Shown: positions 23,845 to 36,003, counted from the stretch's first letter. The stretch is 64,000 bases of DNA from Siphonodentalium dalli (GCA_032622095.1 CP136066.1:5105784-5169783); one strand, 5' to 3'. Notes: generated by a model not told the origin, from the letters alone. Program-made: numbers and translations.

Positions 23845-23992
23845 TATAAGGATTAACTGTCACGTGGACTGTTTCTATGGAGATGTAACGGTGAGGTAAG
23901 TGGACATAATAGGGTTTTACATACAAGTTATGACCACTTACCTCACCGTTACATCTCCATAAAAATAGTCCACATGATAGTTAATCCTTATA
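23845..23992. repeat. Hairpin with 59-bp arms
   Basis: 23845-23903 and 23934-23992 are reverse complements with about five differences (for example GGAGATGTAACGGTGAGGTA against its inverse), around a 30-base loop. The two sides are too similar and too close to be chance. It may be a tiny foldback element or a hairpin RNA locus. Nothing in the flanks decides. Confidence 0.9.
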
Positions 23993-25525
23993 TTTATATA
24001 CATTTAGCGAAAAAGCTACTTTTGTAAATATATTTAAATCGAAAAGTGTATCGTGACAAAATCAGCCCAAAATACCCAATAGCACCCTTGGCAAAAGTTA
24101 ATAGGAACAATTTCTCTTCATATTGAAACCCGATGATGTATTAAGTCAATCATGCGCGAGTCCAAATGCGCCCAACACATTACGCGTTCGTCTTTCCAAA
24201 CCTAATGACGTATCGATTGTGTTATTAGCTTCGTGTTATGAGGCATTGCGTATTCACCGAGAAATAACTGCAACTAGCCACGTGGGCGCCGACCAATCAG
24301 AATGGTGGATTTAGTGATGACAACACTTAGTGTGTAAATATATATAAATAACATACACATTATCGTCCAATCCAAACATGACTGGATATCCCGATATATA
24401 GGAGGCGTGGACGTCTAACTCATCAACAGTGGTCAAATAAACTCCAGATTTCAGCAGACAGTGGCCAGGGCGCCAACGAGCTGATCTAGTTCATCATATT
24501 AAATATTATTACACGCCACATTAAGACGGCTTTTGTGGGCTCTACAACCGTTCCGATACACCGATAATAGCCAACAATTATTCTAAATAGGGTTTGTTCC
24601 GGGGCAGACGTGGCCAATTTGCTTTTGTCAGGAAAAGATCGCCCATCTTTCTGGCTATACGCACAGACTGGCCGCGCTCAATTTGTAATATACTGCCACA
24701 ATTCTGCCGCGGGACATGGTAGGCAAACATTGATCGTGGCCCTATTGTCATGAGGAACTTGTATTTAAGAAGATTAATAAGGATTTTACTTCTGCAAAAA
24801 TCGATATCAAATAACATATCAGATATAGAGAAGGCTGGTGTGTGGCTTGTTGGAATTACATGGGGCCGATAAACTTCGCAATCGGCAACGCAGCGAGGCT
24901 GTACTTTGAAGATATGAGACTCGGAGGCCAATTATTCTTATATTCTATTGCGTATTCGTCACTTCGATTATAGATCTCCTATGTAGATGTGAGAAGCGAG
25001 TGGTAAATATGAAATGTGTTTTATTAAACTCGTTTCTACCATGTTACTTTTTGAACTATTTTTGGTATATGGGTGAGTTGCTGGTTGTAACTTACAGTTT
25101 TCAATTATACTCAAATAATGTGTGTCCTGCTGAAGAGGCGTACACAATTTGAATAATATTTCGTCAACCTATTTCACTCAGGATGCCCATCTGGCACGTA
25201 TGTCATTTGCTTTTGCCTGGCATTATGAAGATCACATTGGAACGAAAGTGTGACTCGTGTCGATTTGTGTCCATGGGATCGTGATATATCACTCTGAGCA
25301 AACTCATATTCACCAGTTTTATGGCAAACGAATTGGATAACCTATCATCAGCTACATGTATATAATTAAATATATGTGTGCATGTCCTATATGTTGACAA
25401 CTGATGTACGTATTTTGAGCAAGGATACGGTTAATAACAGATGTACCATGATAACTGCACTGACTACAGTCACGGAATTTCATCTCTACTACACGCCTTG
25501 TGACAACTCTTTATTATTTACAACT
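23993..25525. other. Unassigned sequence
   Basis: The longest open frame is antisense 24931-24578 (117 codons). It has no recognisable motif and no support as a gene. No repeats seen. Confidence 0.4.
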
Positions 25526-25532
25526 GTTGATA

Positions 25533-25889
25533 CAGACTGTTCTGCCGAAACCCCGCCCATTATCTGCTTGTGGTATAACTTGCTTTGGGTAGATAATCTG
25601 CTTAGAATCGCACCATGTTAGTCGATAATGTGCTTAAAATGAGAGCGTCACATCTCGACTAATAATAAGTCTTTTCTAAGCAGATTATGTGCGGAAAATG
25701 ACACAAATAATCCAACTCACGACTTTTCACGTGTACGCTCTTTAGCATGTGTTTTCACGATGGCTCGCGCCATAAACGAAATAACGGATATGACTCCATT
25801 ATCTACTTATTTCAGACTCAAATAATCACATTATGTATCTATTTCACTGTATATGTCGAATATGTGCGTATTTATGCGAGGATATGTTG
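25533..25889 (-). mobile_element. 356-bp TIR family, full-length, reverse orientation
   Basis: Starts CAGACTGTTCTGCCGAAAC and ends GCGAGGATATGTTG, the reverse of copy 43993-44353. The direct repeat GTTGATA flanks it exactly (25526-25532 and 25890-25896). The central stem is more diverged than in other copies. Confidence 0.9.
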
Positions 25890-25896
25890 GTTGATA

Positions 25897-26795
25897 AATG
25901 TTAATACGAGTCCCCTATTGTCGAATATTTTCCAACACTTATGTTGTATGGAGATAATCCCATATTGGACTCTTATAGCAAACGCGTTTATATCAATATA
26001 TATCGCATATCGAGGTTAACTAAGGCCAATATGAGCTTATTTAGCTCACTGAAATAATTTTCACCAGAACAGACTGCCATAGAGGTTCCTGTCAGTATGA
26101 GACAATGTTTCCTACGAACATGGACATAAAATATGGCTATTCTATAACGTTTCACTGTTTCGACTGCAAATAAACATTCTGCCGTACTTGTGTGTTTCTT
26201 CTTCTGTGTATGTCCACGTGAGGAAGTTGTAGGCGCATACTTGAATCAGCATGTTCGTCCTTCCAAGCTGGTATGTTTTCCTGTTTCAGTCAATTATGTT
26301 TCAACTTAACACAGATTTTAGCACCGTCTGTGCACATGTGGTTATGATGTCGATCCGCATATTTGGCCGAGTTTAAACCTGGTTTAAACCTACATTGATG
26401 GTTCAGCCAAACCAGGGCTAAGTGGGCGTTTGTTGGAGTTTGTGGCTAGCAGATTATATAAGATGAGCATGCAATCAAAGCAGGCCAGTAGAATGATTGT
26501 TGTCACGCTCTCAATTATCGCGAACAAGAACATGCACGCTCGTGTGAAAATGAATCAACTGTAACATGATAATGCCATATAGCTGGAAGCCGCCACTCTC
26601 GTATCATGGTCACGCAACACATCGATATTATGTACAGCTCCGCCCACGTACACTTGTTCATAAAAGACGGATTCGTCATCTCATGTCTTGCCTCCATAAA
26701 CGGGGTTTAGCTGGACCGCCGAATTGTATGGCTTAGTTGTCGGTATAAAACGCAAACAAATATCGCAATTGACAAACAGACTTATCCCGACACAC
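25897..26795. other. Unassigned sequence
   Basis: No gene recognised. The 14-base sequence GGATTCGTCATCTC (26651-26664) recurs inverted at 27704-27717, so the 30-bp minisatellite lies between inverted flanks; this may be a relic of an element. Confidence 0.4.
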
Positions 26796-27444
26796 TTCAC
26801 ATATAAGAGTACTTATCGCTATATATTTCACATGTAAGAGTACATATCGCTATATATTTCACATATAAGAGTACTTATCGCTATATATTTCACATATAAG
26901 AGTACTTATCGCTATATATTTCACATATAAGAGTACTTATCGCTATATATTTCACATATAAGAGTACTTATCTCTATATATTTCACATATAAGAGTACTT
27001 ATCGCTATATATTTCACAGGTAAGAGTACTTATCGCTATATATTTCACATGTAAGAGTACTTATCGCTATATATTCATGTAAGAGTACTTATCGCTATAT
27101 ATGTCACATGTAAGAGTACTTATCACTATATATTTCACATGTAAGAGTACGTATCGCTATATATTTCACATGTAATAGTACTTATCGCTATATATTTCAC
27201 AGGTAAGAGTACTTATCGCTATATATTTCACATGTAATAGTACTTATCGCTATATATTTCACATGTTAGAGTACTTATCGCTATATATGTCACATGTAAG
27301 AGTACTTATCACTATATATTTCACATGTAAGAGTACGTATCGCTATATATTTCACATGTAAGAGTACTTATCACTATATATTACACATGTTAGAGTACTT
27401 ATCACTATATATTTCACATGTAAGAGTACTTATCACTATATATT
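26796..27444. repeat. Minisatellite, 30-bp unit, about 22 copies
   Basis: Unit TTCACATATAAGAGTACTTA followed by TCGCTATATA. The first units read 'acatataag' and later ones 'acatgtaag', so sub-blocks have spread locally. Confidence 0.96.
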
Positions 27445-28149
27445 TCCAATCAAAATGAGCTCGCTGTCGTGATTATCTATTTCAGCTGCTGATAGAACCC
27501 GGCGGTCTGCATTAGGCAAGTACGATCAATTATGTCGACGATACAGGTAAACTACTGCTAAACCACTGGCCTGGCTGGACCAGGTTTAAATCAGGGATGA
27601 CAAATGCGTCACTTAGACCTGCAATAGCATGTTTAAACAACGGATTTAGATATAAAACAACGGCTTATACCTTTAGGTTTACGTCGAACAGATTTATACC
27701 GGAGATGACGAATCCGGATTATCTGTTTAAAGTTATTACCTTTCTTCAACATAGAACAGTTTTGACACCCTGCACATTGGTCCGAACTTACATTAATTAG
27801 TTTATTGATCATTGCCTTGAAACTTGACACAGGTATTGACGACTATCGGAACTTGTTATGAGATGTGTCCCTGTTTGTGTTTTACTACAGCTATCTCCCC
27901 TTTTATAGTATGGAGAGAAGGACTATGCTATAAACTCATTAAAACGGGAACAATGGCACAATATTTAGGGTGGTCACCAATATATACAGTAAAGTAAAAT
28001 CAAATGTGCATCTAGAAGGGGTGTCCAATTATTGCCCATGTTTGGCGGTAGTCAGGCAAGGCGAAAACTTGTCACCTTTGCTGTGTTCCCTATAACTGAA
28101 CGATCTAGAACATTCCTACAAATACATAAATAGACTGAGCGCAATTAGC
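27445..28149. other. Unassigned sequence
   Basis: No recognised gene. Two overlapping 65-67-codon frames at 27.6-27.8 kb oppose each other and have no support. Confidence 0.4.
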
Positions 28150-29400
28150 AAAGAAATGGAGACTACGCTCAGTGTATATATAACATCATATATTGTACAA
28201 TACGCAGATGAAAGTACTCATGGCTGAAAGCCCAAGATAGTTGAAATACTTATTGGGAAGTTTCGAAGAATACTGTGAAACGTGAACACTAACTGTAAAT
28301 GTAGATAAGACTAAAATTATGTGCTTTAAAAATAAAATATCTATATAAAAGAAAAAGAAAATTATATCTAAGGGTAGAAAATTCGATATAGTTAGAAAAT
28401 TGTATTTTCTCGGCATAACATTTTGTAAAACAAGTTCATTTATGTCTGCAAAAAAAGCAACAGGAGCAATGTACGTCATAATAGGTAAGACAAGGACACA
28501 TTGTTGATTATACAAAAATCAACTGGATGTATTTGACTCACATGTATTATCGGTAATACTATATGGATGTGACGTATGTGGCTGTGGAAACAACTATGTG
28601 TTAGAAGCAGTTCAGAAGAAATTTATCACATATTGAAACTAAAATCATCAACCCCAAACTTCATGATTTGTTGTGAAACTGGTGTTTTAGTTGTAGCTTG
28701 ATTAAACGTTGGTGTAAATTAGTGAACAGCAACCGTGAACAAGAACAATATCAAAACATACTACTACGATTAGCTACCTCCATTGTGGAAAGCATGCCGG
28801 AACACGAAGGTAACTATTATGGCTCCAATACATTAATGAGATCCTTAATGACTGCGGACACTCGTGTGAAATGAGGAATAAATCACTTTTACTGAACAGT
28901 TTATTTCGTATACTCAATCAGGTATTGATAACTCAAGCAGTGGTAAAATCGATCGTATTCTTGAACATGAGTTATCATTTGAAACTTATTTGACTGTGTT
29001 GAACGAAACTAACCGGACACTGCTCTATTAATTCAGGACAGGGAATCATGAACTCCCAATTGAAACTGATCGTTGGAGTGGACTAGACATAGCTAAGCGC
29101 AAATGTCCGTTATGCCTCTCAGACCAAGCTGGAGAACAATTCCATTACATTTTGGGTTGCAAACAAATATCAAACGCCAGGCATCGGCTATTATCAAACT
29201 GTGTTAAGCGAAGGCCCAACTATTCTATTAGCGATATATTCAATACTTGCGAAAGCTATGCGATTGTATTATGTTTGAAAACAAAAAAAATCACAGTTTA
29301 ACCCACTCTGATACTCTAATATTAGGATATTAACCGAAATTGCACAAATATACATACATAAATGCGTTGTTGAACGCGTAATAATCAGCAGTCATGTTAT
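28150..29400 (+). pseudogene. LINE reverse transcriptase, C-terminal half, many disruptions
   Basis: The plus strand keeps an RT C-terminal half in pieces. QYADE at 28198-28212 stands in for the catalytic YADD box, with the second aspartate changed to glutamate. VNVDKTKIMCF follows near 28295, then RKLYFLGITF, KKATGAMYVIIGK and QLDVFDSHVLSVILYGCDVC with LEAVQKKFITY. STPNFMICCETGVL is next, and near 29040-29165 NHELPIETDRWSG leads into CPLCLSDQAGEQFHYILGC, a C-x2-C...H-x4-C motif. Stops and frame changes separate most pieces. Upstream RT blocks and the endonuclease are missing. It is a different lineage from the remnant at 6842-8000, judging by the thumb sequence. The element is dead. Confidence 0.88.
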
Positions 29401-29787
29401 GTGCTCCGGGCTTAATTAATATATAATTATGTAAATTTTAGTAAATTTTAGGAGCAAGTATGGAAAATGTGATTGTTATAGTGAATGGAATATATATAAT
29501 TGTTGGTGGATTCATCTGCACCCATCGCACCAAACCGTTTGTCTATCGTGTGCGGAGGAAGACAACTTGATCAGTGTAATAAATACTGATGCAGATGTCT
29601 GCCCTGGCAGATTGTGGATGAATCAGTATATAACAAAACAAGAAATTTACTTTGACAATTTAACTGCAACATTTCTTGTTTCCTGATTCACTGCAAACAT
29701 GTGCTTGGACTAAATTTTCAAATAATTATCAAATTTGCTACTTTTCAACTAAAATGATTACCCATTTGCCAAATGAAAGTGATGATA

Positions 29788-30141
29788 CACCATATCCTCG
29801 CGCAAATACGCACATAATCGACCTATAATATGAAATAGGTACATTATGTGATCATTTGATTCTGAAATAAGCAGATAACTGAGTAATAACTATTATTTAT
29901 TTTTATGGCTCGGGCCACAGCGAAAACACATGTTAAAGAGCGTACACCCGAAAAGTCGTGAGTTGCCATTGTCCCCACATAATCTGCTTAGAATCTCCTC
30001 ATTATGAGTCGATAATGTGACTAAACCGCGTTCATTTTTAGCACATCATCGACTCAAAATTAGACCATTCTCAGCAGATTATCAACCTAAGAAAGTTATA
30101 TTATAAGCACATAATGTACATGTTTTCCGGAGAACAGGCTG
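29788..30141 (+). mobile_element. 356-bp TIR family, full-length copy
   Basis: Starts CACCATATCCTCGCGCAAAT; ends CCGGAGAACAGGCTG. The central stem is well kept. Flanks GATGATA (29781-29787) and TATGATA (30142-30148) match at 6 of 7 positions. Confidence 0.9.
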
Positions 30142-30689
30142 TATGATATGGTAAGTGTATCAAAGAAATTAGTTTTGCTTCTAAAAATACCAATTTTGCT
30201 GCAAATAATTCCAAGTTGCTTATTCTCGTGGTAAACACGTGGTTCTGCTTTTGTCAAATGAGGTCCCATGGTCCTTAATTTAAATAAAGGCATCGCTCAT
30301 TTATAAGCGCTTAACTTGCGAAAGCAGTTACCTCAGAATATTTACTGCAGACTCCATCGGACGAATCGATTGTCGATTGACGAATCGATTGTCGTATTCA
30401 GATATTCAGACACGTAATCGGAAACACTGTAAGAAGAGACTGCTCTGGGCAGGTGCAACTACATCAGATACCGAGATCGGTCAGATAGTCATTTAACAGT
30501 CATTGAAGTTATTGGAATAGTTATCCACAAATATGCTATTGAAATGATATACACGTATCCCGTCCGACCCTCTCTCCCATTGTACATATTATTGTTATCT
30601 CTTAAAGCCACATAGCGGTTTGAGCTCCGAACTACACATAATATTATTCGCTTTTGAATGTTTCTCGGTATCGAAATAGGTCGATACAT
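30142..30689. other. Unassigned sequence
   Basis: A small direct repeat 'gacgaatcgattgtcg' occurs near 30359-30395. Nothing else recognised. Confidence 0.4.
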
Positions 30690-30885
30690 ATCTGAACTAC
30701 CTTTCTACGAACACTATGTAACCCAAAAAGACGCACTGAAGTAATGAAAAATACAACTGAATATGGTGTTTGGGTCCCAACCGAAAAACGGCCATTTGCA
30801 CGACATGGAAAAGAAAAGAACGTCCCGTGGTGGTGCATACCTGATATGGTAGCAATAAAGAGCGTTTAGCTGACTTTTGGCGAAA
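30690..30885. repeat. Dispersed repeat, also present inverted at 38463-38600
   Basis: Shares 'gacgcactgaagtaatgaaaaatacaa', 'tgggtcccaa' and 'accgaa' with the complement of 38463-38600. Its end, 'gcatacctgatatgg..gcaataaagagcgttta', also links it to the repeat at 31100-31440. Confidence 0.65.
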
Positions 30886-31099
30886 AGTTGAAAACGGTTG
30901 AAAAATGGATGTGACTTTGGCAAGTGTTTTCAGAGCATATGGAGTCGGTATATCAATAGTTATTTATCGACCTATCGTATCCGCCCCTCCGAATTACCTA
31001 GAAACAAACTTGGAGGTTCGAATGAGCCATGTCCGGTTAGCGCTCTCTATTCATGGAGAGAGGTGGCTCAGTTAAAGGTACGGGAGGCCTTGGCGGTTG

Positions 31100-31440
31100 G
31101 TATCCTGTGAAAATATTTCCACCCGTCAAAAACCGCCACAAACAGAAAGAACATCAAAATGTAGATAGACTTTGTCCGTATACAAATAAGAAATATCGCA
31201 TAAACAGTATGTTATGGTCATTTGTTTGACCATTGTTATGTAAACAAAAGCATAAAAAGTTACTTTTCTGGTGTTTGTTTATATTATGATGGTAAACATA
31301 AAGAGCGTTCTTTGTTGGTGAATACCTGATATTGAACTAATAAAGAGCGTTTATGCCATTTGTGTGTGATTAGCCAGTAGCATTGTGCTGTCTTCTATAA
31401 CACAATCAGGCTCTTGCTTAGGTAAAATATAGTAGTTATT
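31100..31440 (+). repeat. Dispersed repeat, copy in direct orientation
   Basis: Pairs with 34580-34870, which is inverted. Shared blocks in order: 'tcaaaaaccgcca.aaacagaaagaa', 'ggtaaacataaagag', 'cctgatat' and 'aataaagagcgtt'. The two copies differ substantially. No coding potential. Confidence 0.7.
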
Positions 31441-32199
31441 TATGATAACATGCTGTTTACGCGATGGTCATGGTATATATGAACGGAACTGTATGCGTTT
31501 TAATGTTTTTCTGTTTACGGTGTTTGGAACAAATATGAATATTTTCGACAATTAAGGCCGCACGTGCCTTTAAACCCAAACACCCATACAATGTATATGC
31601 GTTTCGGAGATGTTCCAGTACATAATTATCATCTTATATCTATCACTTATTTTAACCGCGGTGGCACTCACTCAATGTGGTATTACATGCGCCATTTTAG
31701 GACCCCGTCATGAATAATCAGTCTTGTGTCGATACATGAAGGTACATTCGAGAAATCCAATTGAAGATACGTGATAGTTAAGACCAACTTTCGCAGGCGG
31801 CACCTCGGGCGTTGATAAATGCGTCTGTAACTGTTTACTGTCTTTGCCAGTGACAGCGCCGGGATATTATTCGAAGTTACCACGTCTCCGACCTTGTCAG
31901 GTGACCCTGTCACGTTTCTCGAGTGTTCTCGTCGATTCAATAGTCGCTATTTGAGAAAATTGGAAATATCGACCATATACGCAGCAAATCTAGGCCATTA
32001 TTATTTGTAGCTTGCCTGTCTCGGCCCTGGTTTAATTATGTGTATCTAACTCCGATCACACACTACGAAATTCTTACACTCAAACTGTGATTGAAATGAG
32101 CATTCTGTCCGAGCCAAATATCGTAATATGCAGAACTCGAGGGCACACTGACTGTGCCAATTATTATTTACTGCGATCATGATGTAAACTATCTGCCGA
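31441..32199. other. Unassigned sequence
   Basis: No gene or repeat recognised. Confidence 0.4.
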
Positions 32200-32400
32200 T
32201 TCCCCGTCTGGCCCGGGGTAGAATAGATCTACAGCCTCACTGCGAGGAGAAAGTGTCCCTAGCGTGGCACACAATTTGCCGTGGGGTGGATCACACGGGT
32301 GGTGATCGTATCACAAGACACACTGTGTCGGGTGGGTGGATCACGTAGGGTGGTGATCGTATCACAAAACATTGTATGACGTGCGGTGGATTGGTGGTCG
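32200..32400 (+). repeat. Repeat similar to the 5' region of the 56-kb LINE-like unit, with local duplication
   Basis: 'ggcccggggtagaatag', 'cactgcgaggag' and 'tttgccgtggggtggatc' match the style and order of 56190-56280. A ~58-bp segment ('ggtggatcac...ggtggtgatcgtatcacaa') then repeats two to three times. Confidence 0.65.
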
Positions 32401-32492
32401 CATCATAAGGCATGCTGTATGTGTTGGCTTAAGCAGATGTATGAGTAAAATATTATAAACTGATTTTGATATAGGAGGACCATTGACCATCA

Positions 32493-33077
32493 TTAAGTAG
32501 ACTACGACATTTTGCAGACGAAATCCGGTCTGCCTAATTGTTGCATGCCAGTCACAACTAGTTATCTTGCGCTTTAATTGTTAACCACCTCTCTTTGTTC
32601 AACCGATTTAGGTTGTCTTTTGTCTATAAAATGATGGGATTGAAAATAATTGTTGTTAATTTTGAGACATGTATATTCGATCGATATATAGTTTCATCAT
32701 TGTGCGGTCTTTTTTCAATCCAGAAATTTGTACTCAATGTCGATGTATACACCGGATTTATCGATGTGACATTTGGCCAGTTATCTCCTTTTTTGCTGCA
32801 TCCTATACATACAAAATGCAAAACCAGAAAAGTTGATTTTTGCAAGACCGCTGTGGATGTTTTGACCGCACAATGATGAAATTATATATCGACAAAATAG
32901 ACATGTCTCAAAATTATCGGTGCTGAAATGCCCTTAACATTTTATAGACAAAAGACAACCTAAATCGGTTGAACAAAGAGAGGTGTTAACAATTAAAGCA
33001 CCAGATAACTAGTTGTGACTGGTATGCAAAAAATAGGCAGACCGGATTTCGTCTGAATAATGTCGCAGTCCGCCTAA
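32493..33077. mobile_element. Foldback element with ~215-bp inverted repeats
   Basis: The left arm 32493-32709 and right arm 32864-33077 are reverse complements along almost their full length (for example GACGAAATCCGGTCTGCCTA, CAGTCACAACTAGTTATC, AACCGATTTAGGTTGTC, TCATCATTGTGCGGTC and their inverses). The spacer is 154 bp. The outer ends read TTAAGTAGACTACGACATT and, inverted, TTAGGCGGACTGCGACATT. ORFs on both strands inside (93 and 73 codons) cover arms and spacer and are by-products. A transcript would form a double-stranded hairpin. Confidence 0.93.
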
Positions 33078-34109
33078 CATAACTATAGGTTAAATTATAC
33101 GCTCGCCTGTGTCCTCATCATTTGAGCAATGTCGGCCTAAATGCCAGCTATAATTTAATCACTAATCAACAGCTGTCTCACTCAAAGCCTTGTGTCCAAT
33201 ATCGACAATGTATATATATTAGTCTTTTTTATAATCATTCTTCTAAACTTAGGGCGCTTTCAAACTGTCACAAATTTTCCTGGTATTTTGTGCAGTCTTT
33301 TCCATACAGAAATCTATAATTATTCACAAAACGCAGGCACAAATGGGAGTTTGGTCTTATGCAAGGTGGTGTGCAGTTTAAAATGTCAAGGAGGACATCT
33401 GCAACGGAGACCCTCCATGTGTGCACTATTACTGGTCGTGTCTAGTAGAAATTCCCGCTCTGTACAACTGTGTGATGTCAGTGACCTCTAAAATCAACTG
33501 GCGACAATCACGTTCTTCAGATTTCATGGTGAATGTCATCGTCATTTCCTTGGTATCGGGTGATTCTCATGTCGTCTGCTTTATCCTTCTTATTAATCAA
33601 GATATGCGATTATTGATGTTGTAATGGTTAGCATACTATAAGTACCAGGTTAGACAAGTGCACTACGCAGAGAATCGCCCGCAAAGGTTGCTTTTCGCAG
33701 AGGTTTATTAATTTTCTGTGGTGGCTTAAATCGAACCATGGCTTAATCTGGCATGTGATTACTGTAAAGCATGTTACGTGTGAACGTCCGTCATCCCGTT
33801 CATGAGCATGTCGACTACCATTCACATCACATCTAAGGTGACGGAAATATAAAGGGCTGGTCGCATTTTACATAACTTGAGACGAAATGAAAAACGATCA
33901 AGCCACAGGCAAGTGTATGACTCGCCACTAAGGCACACCAAGAAGGGATTAATACTATATGTTCAGGACAATATTAGGACGGACCAAGCCGAAACAAGAA
34001 AATAAACAGAAGCAGAAAGTAGCAAACGAGAAAATGACAGCAGACCATTACCCGGACATGTTCACAGTGCATGGGTCTATGGTGATGCGTGCTTGAAGTT
34101 TGATGAACT
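33078..34109. other. Unassigned sequence
   Basis: Overlapping 65-99-codon plus-strand frames at 33.1-33.6 kb show no motif I can name. No repeats seen. Confidence 0.4.
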
Positions 34110-34265
34110 CTTTTATCCTTTCATATTGACTCAATCGCTGTCATAGCTCGTTGTTTTCTAATGAGTATATCGCGATCAGAAAGACATATACGATGCGATC
34201 ATCGCTTGATATTGGTAATTTTGTATAGAAATAACACGATGTTATTCCACCTACCATAACATAAC
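34110..34265 (+). repeat. Dispersed repeat 'gtcatagctcgttg', copy 1
   Basis: Blocks 'tgtcatagctcgttg', 'atcgcgatcagaaagacatata', 'ggtaattttgtatagaaat' recur at 35040-35180 and 37572-37690. Other members of the family are at 34975-35180, 36262-36360 and 37196-37700. Confidence 0.8.
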
Positions 34266-34579
34266 AGCACGTATGAATATATGACAGTATATTACATAAG
34301 TTCTTGACAGCCAAATTATGCATAGTTTGTTCATGTCGTAGCGGTATAGTACATTGGGTTGTGATTCCCAACTTGTTGACGCTTCTTAATTAGTGTGTTA
34401 CAATAATCGCTTGTGTCAAATCTTAAAAAGGCACGGGCGGCGTTTGTTGCAGAAATATTCATGTTTGTTCAAATCGCCATCAACAGAAGGAATATTAACA
34501 TATATATAGTGTTGTTCATATGCCAAACATAATCAGCGTGTAAATACCATATTGTCGCCAAGACGTACGATTGTGTACG

Positions 34580-34870
34580 TAAACTAGAGCATGCTCGTGT
34601 TACAGAAGTTGTGCTTCTGTTTACTTACACAGCGCAATTATATTGATCAATCACACAACAATGATATTAACGCTCTTTATTATTTCCATATCAGGAAAAC
34701 AGTAACAAATAAAACTCTTTATGTTTACCGTATCCGGTTCTAAACAAAACCAGGAAGCGTACTATTTATGCCATATTTATGATTGGTATAAGAACAAGGT
34801 ATGTCTATATTTTACTATTCTTTCTGTTTATGGCGGTTTTTTACGGAGGTGAATATTTTAACAGCATACA
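34580..34870 (-). repeat. Dispersed repeat, inverted copy of 31100-31440
   Basis: See 31100-31440. Read on the complementary strand, the shared blocks occur in the same order. Confidence 0.7.
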
Positions 34871-34974
34871 CACGGTCAACGCCGCCCATATATTTAACAC
34901 GAACAGTGCTAAGAGAAGCAGACATATCACGAAATTAGGCAAAACCTCTTGTTAACCCTCAGTTGTATTTTTTG

Positions 34975-35180
34975 TGATAATAGCATCAGTTTCGTGCTTG
35001 ATATCTTATTTTTTAGATCAAACCTCTCGTATCGAAGCATTATGTTTCATAGCTCGTTTTTTCTATTGGTGTTTCGCGATAGGAAAACCATATAAGCCGC
35101 GATCATCGTTTTGTGTCTGTAATTTTAAATAGAAATGAACTCCGATGTAGCGATTGTATTCAGTGAGATACATGTTACAT
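34975..35180 (+). repeat. Dispersed repeat 'gtcatagctcgttg', copy 2
   Basis: More diverged ('catagctcgttttttc', 'tttcgcgataggaaaaccatata', 'gtaattttaaatagaaatgaa'). It keeps the upstream part 'cagtttcgtgcttg' that copies 3 and 4 also have. Confidence 0.75.
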
Positions 35181-35228
35181 AACATAGTTCGACGACAAGC
35201 ATTTATGCTTATACTATGTCGCCCCCCC

Positions 35229-35255
35229 CTTAATAATAATAATAATAATAATATT
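35229..35255. repeat. (AAT)n microsatellite
   Basis: About eight AAT units directly after a run of C. Confidence 0.95.
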
Positions 35256-35271
35256 AAATGTCGTCAAAAAC

Positions 35272-35648
35272 AGGGACGACAACACGTGTCTGCTCATAGA
35301 TGTTTCGATCACAAGTGACTATAATGTCATCCAGAAAGAAACAGAAAAGGTTAGGAAGTATATTGACCTACAAATAGAGGTGAGTCGTATGTTGCAAATG
35401 AAAACTTACATCATACCTATAGTGACTGGGGCAACCGGGGCAGTGTGCAAAATATTAGTAAATGGCTAGCTCTACTTCATACCTCCATAGATGTTGCTCA
35501 CATACAGAAAACTGCACTTCTTGGCACTGCACTTGCTACGCAAAGTAACATCCATGCATACTGTCTAATGAGTATTGCTACGGCTGTGACTCAGCCGCCA
35601 ATACACCATTTATACACCTCCAAGAGAGTGACCTTATGGGAAAAAACA
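35272..35648 (+). pseudogene. LINE ORF2 C-terminal domain fragment
   Basis: An uninterrupted frame from 35272 to a stop at 35467-35469 (65 codons) reads DDNTCLLIDVSI, VIQKETEKVRKYIDLQIEVS and TYIIPIVTGATGAVCK. This is the conserved domain that follows the RT in several animal LINE lineages, where it reads like a small 'L(I/L)DV...EKYxDL...VPIVxGAxG' module. The +2 frame then continues IDVAHIQKTALLGTAL, the usual end of that domain, so one frameshift separates the two. The 5' side is truncated to the domain boundary. The SINE at 35648-36003 begins directly at its 3' end. Confidence 0.85.
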
Positions 35649-36003
35649 ACAATAATAATAATAATGGATATAATTTATATAGCGCTTAATCCCTGGTGTA
35701 GTTCTAAGCGCTTACATTATTACCCCAGCTCTTTATATGAGTATTGTGCCTGCTGCCATTTTACAGGCGCTTCACCTATTTCTCGTCTGGGTACGACGAA
35801 GCGAGCACATTACAAGTGACCTTGCCCAAGGGTCACAACCTGGCGCGAGATATGAAACAACGTGTGGCTATATATTGCATACATACCGCACAATCGGCCA
35901 AGCCACTGTTGTGGAGACGATAGTCCACCGGCGGGGCGCGATCTCACGCCGGTTCATTAACACCATTACAAGTCCGACACTCTAACCACTGGGCTACCAC
36001 TTC
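35648..36003 (-). mobile_element. tRNA-derived SINE with AAT-repeat tail
   Basis: On the complementary strand the element starts near 36003 with a tRNA-like head: box A TAGCCCAGTGG at 35996-35986 and a box B-like GAGATCGCGCC about 40 bases further on, the layout of an RNA polymerase III promoter. The body ends with a 'gcgctta...ccattat' segment (plus strand 'ataatttatatagcgctt', 35671 onward), and the 3' tail is an ATT repeat seen on the plus strand as AATAATAATAATAATAATGG. The family name is not certain. No target duplication identified. Confidence 0.78.

Noticed and set aside
24578-24931. 117-codon antisense ORF as a gene
   Set aside because: No motif, no support from neighbours and no visible exon structure.
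31060-31110. tRNA or SINE head at 'gaggtggctcagttaaagg'
   Set aside because: Only a box A-like stretch; no box B at a suitable distance and no cloverleaf pairing.
32595-32876. 93-codon ORF inside the foldback element as a transposase
   Set aside because: It runs through both arms and the spacer, has an opposing ORF, and shows no catalytic motif.
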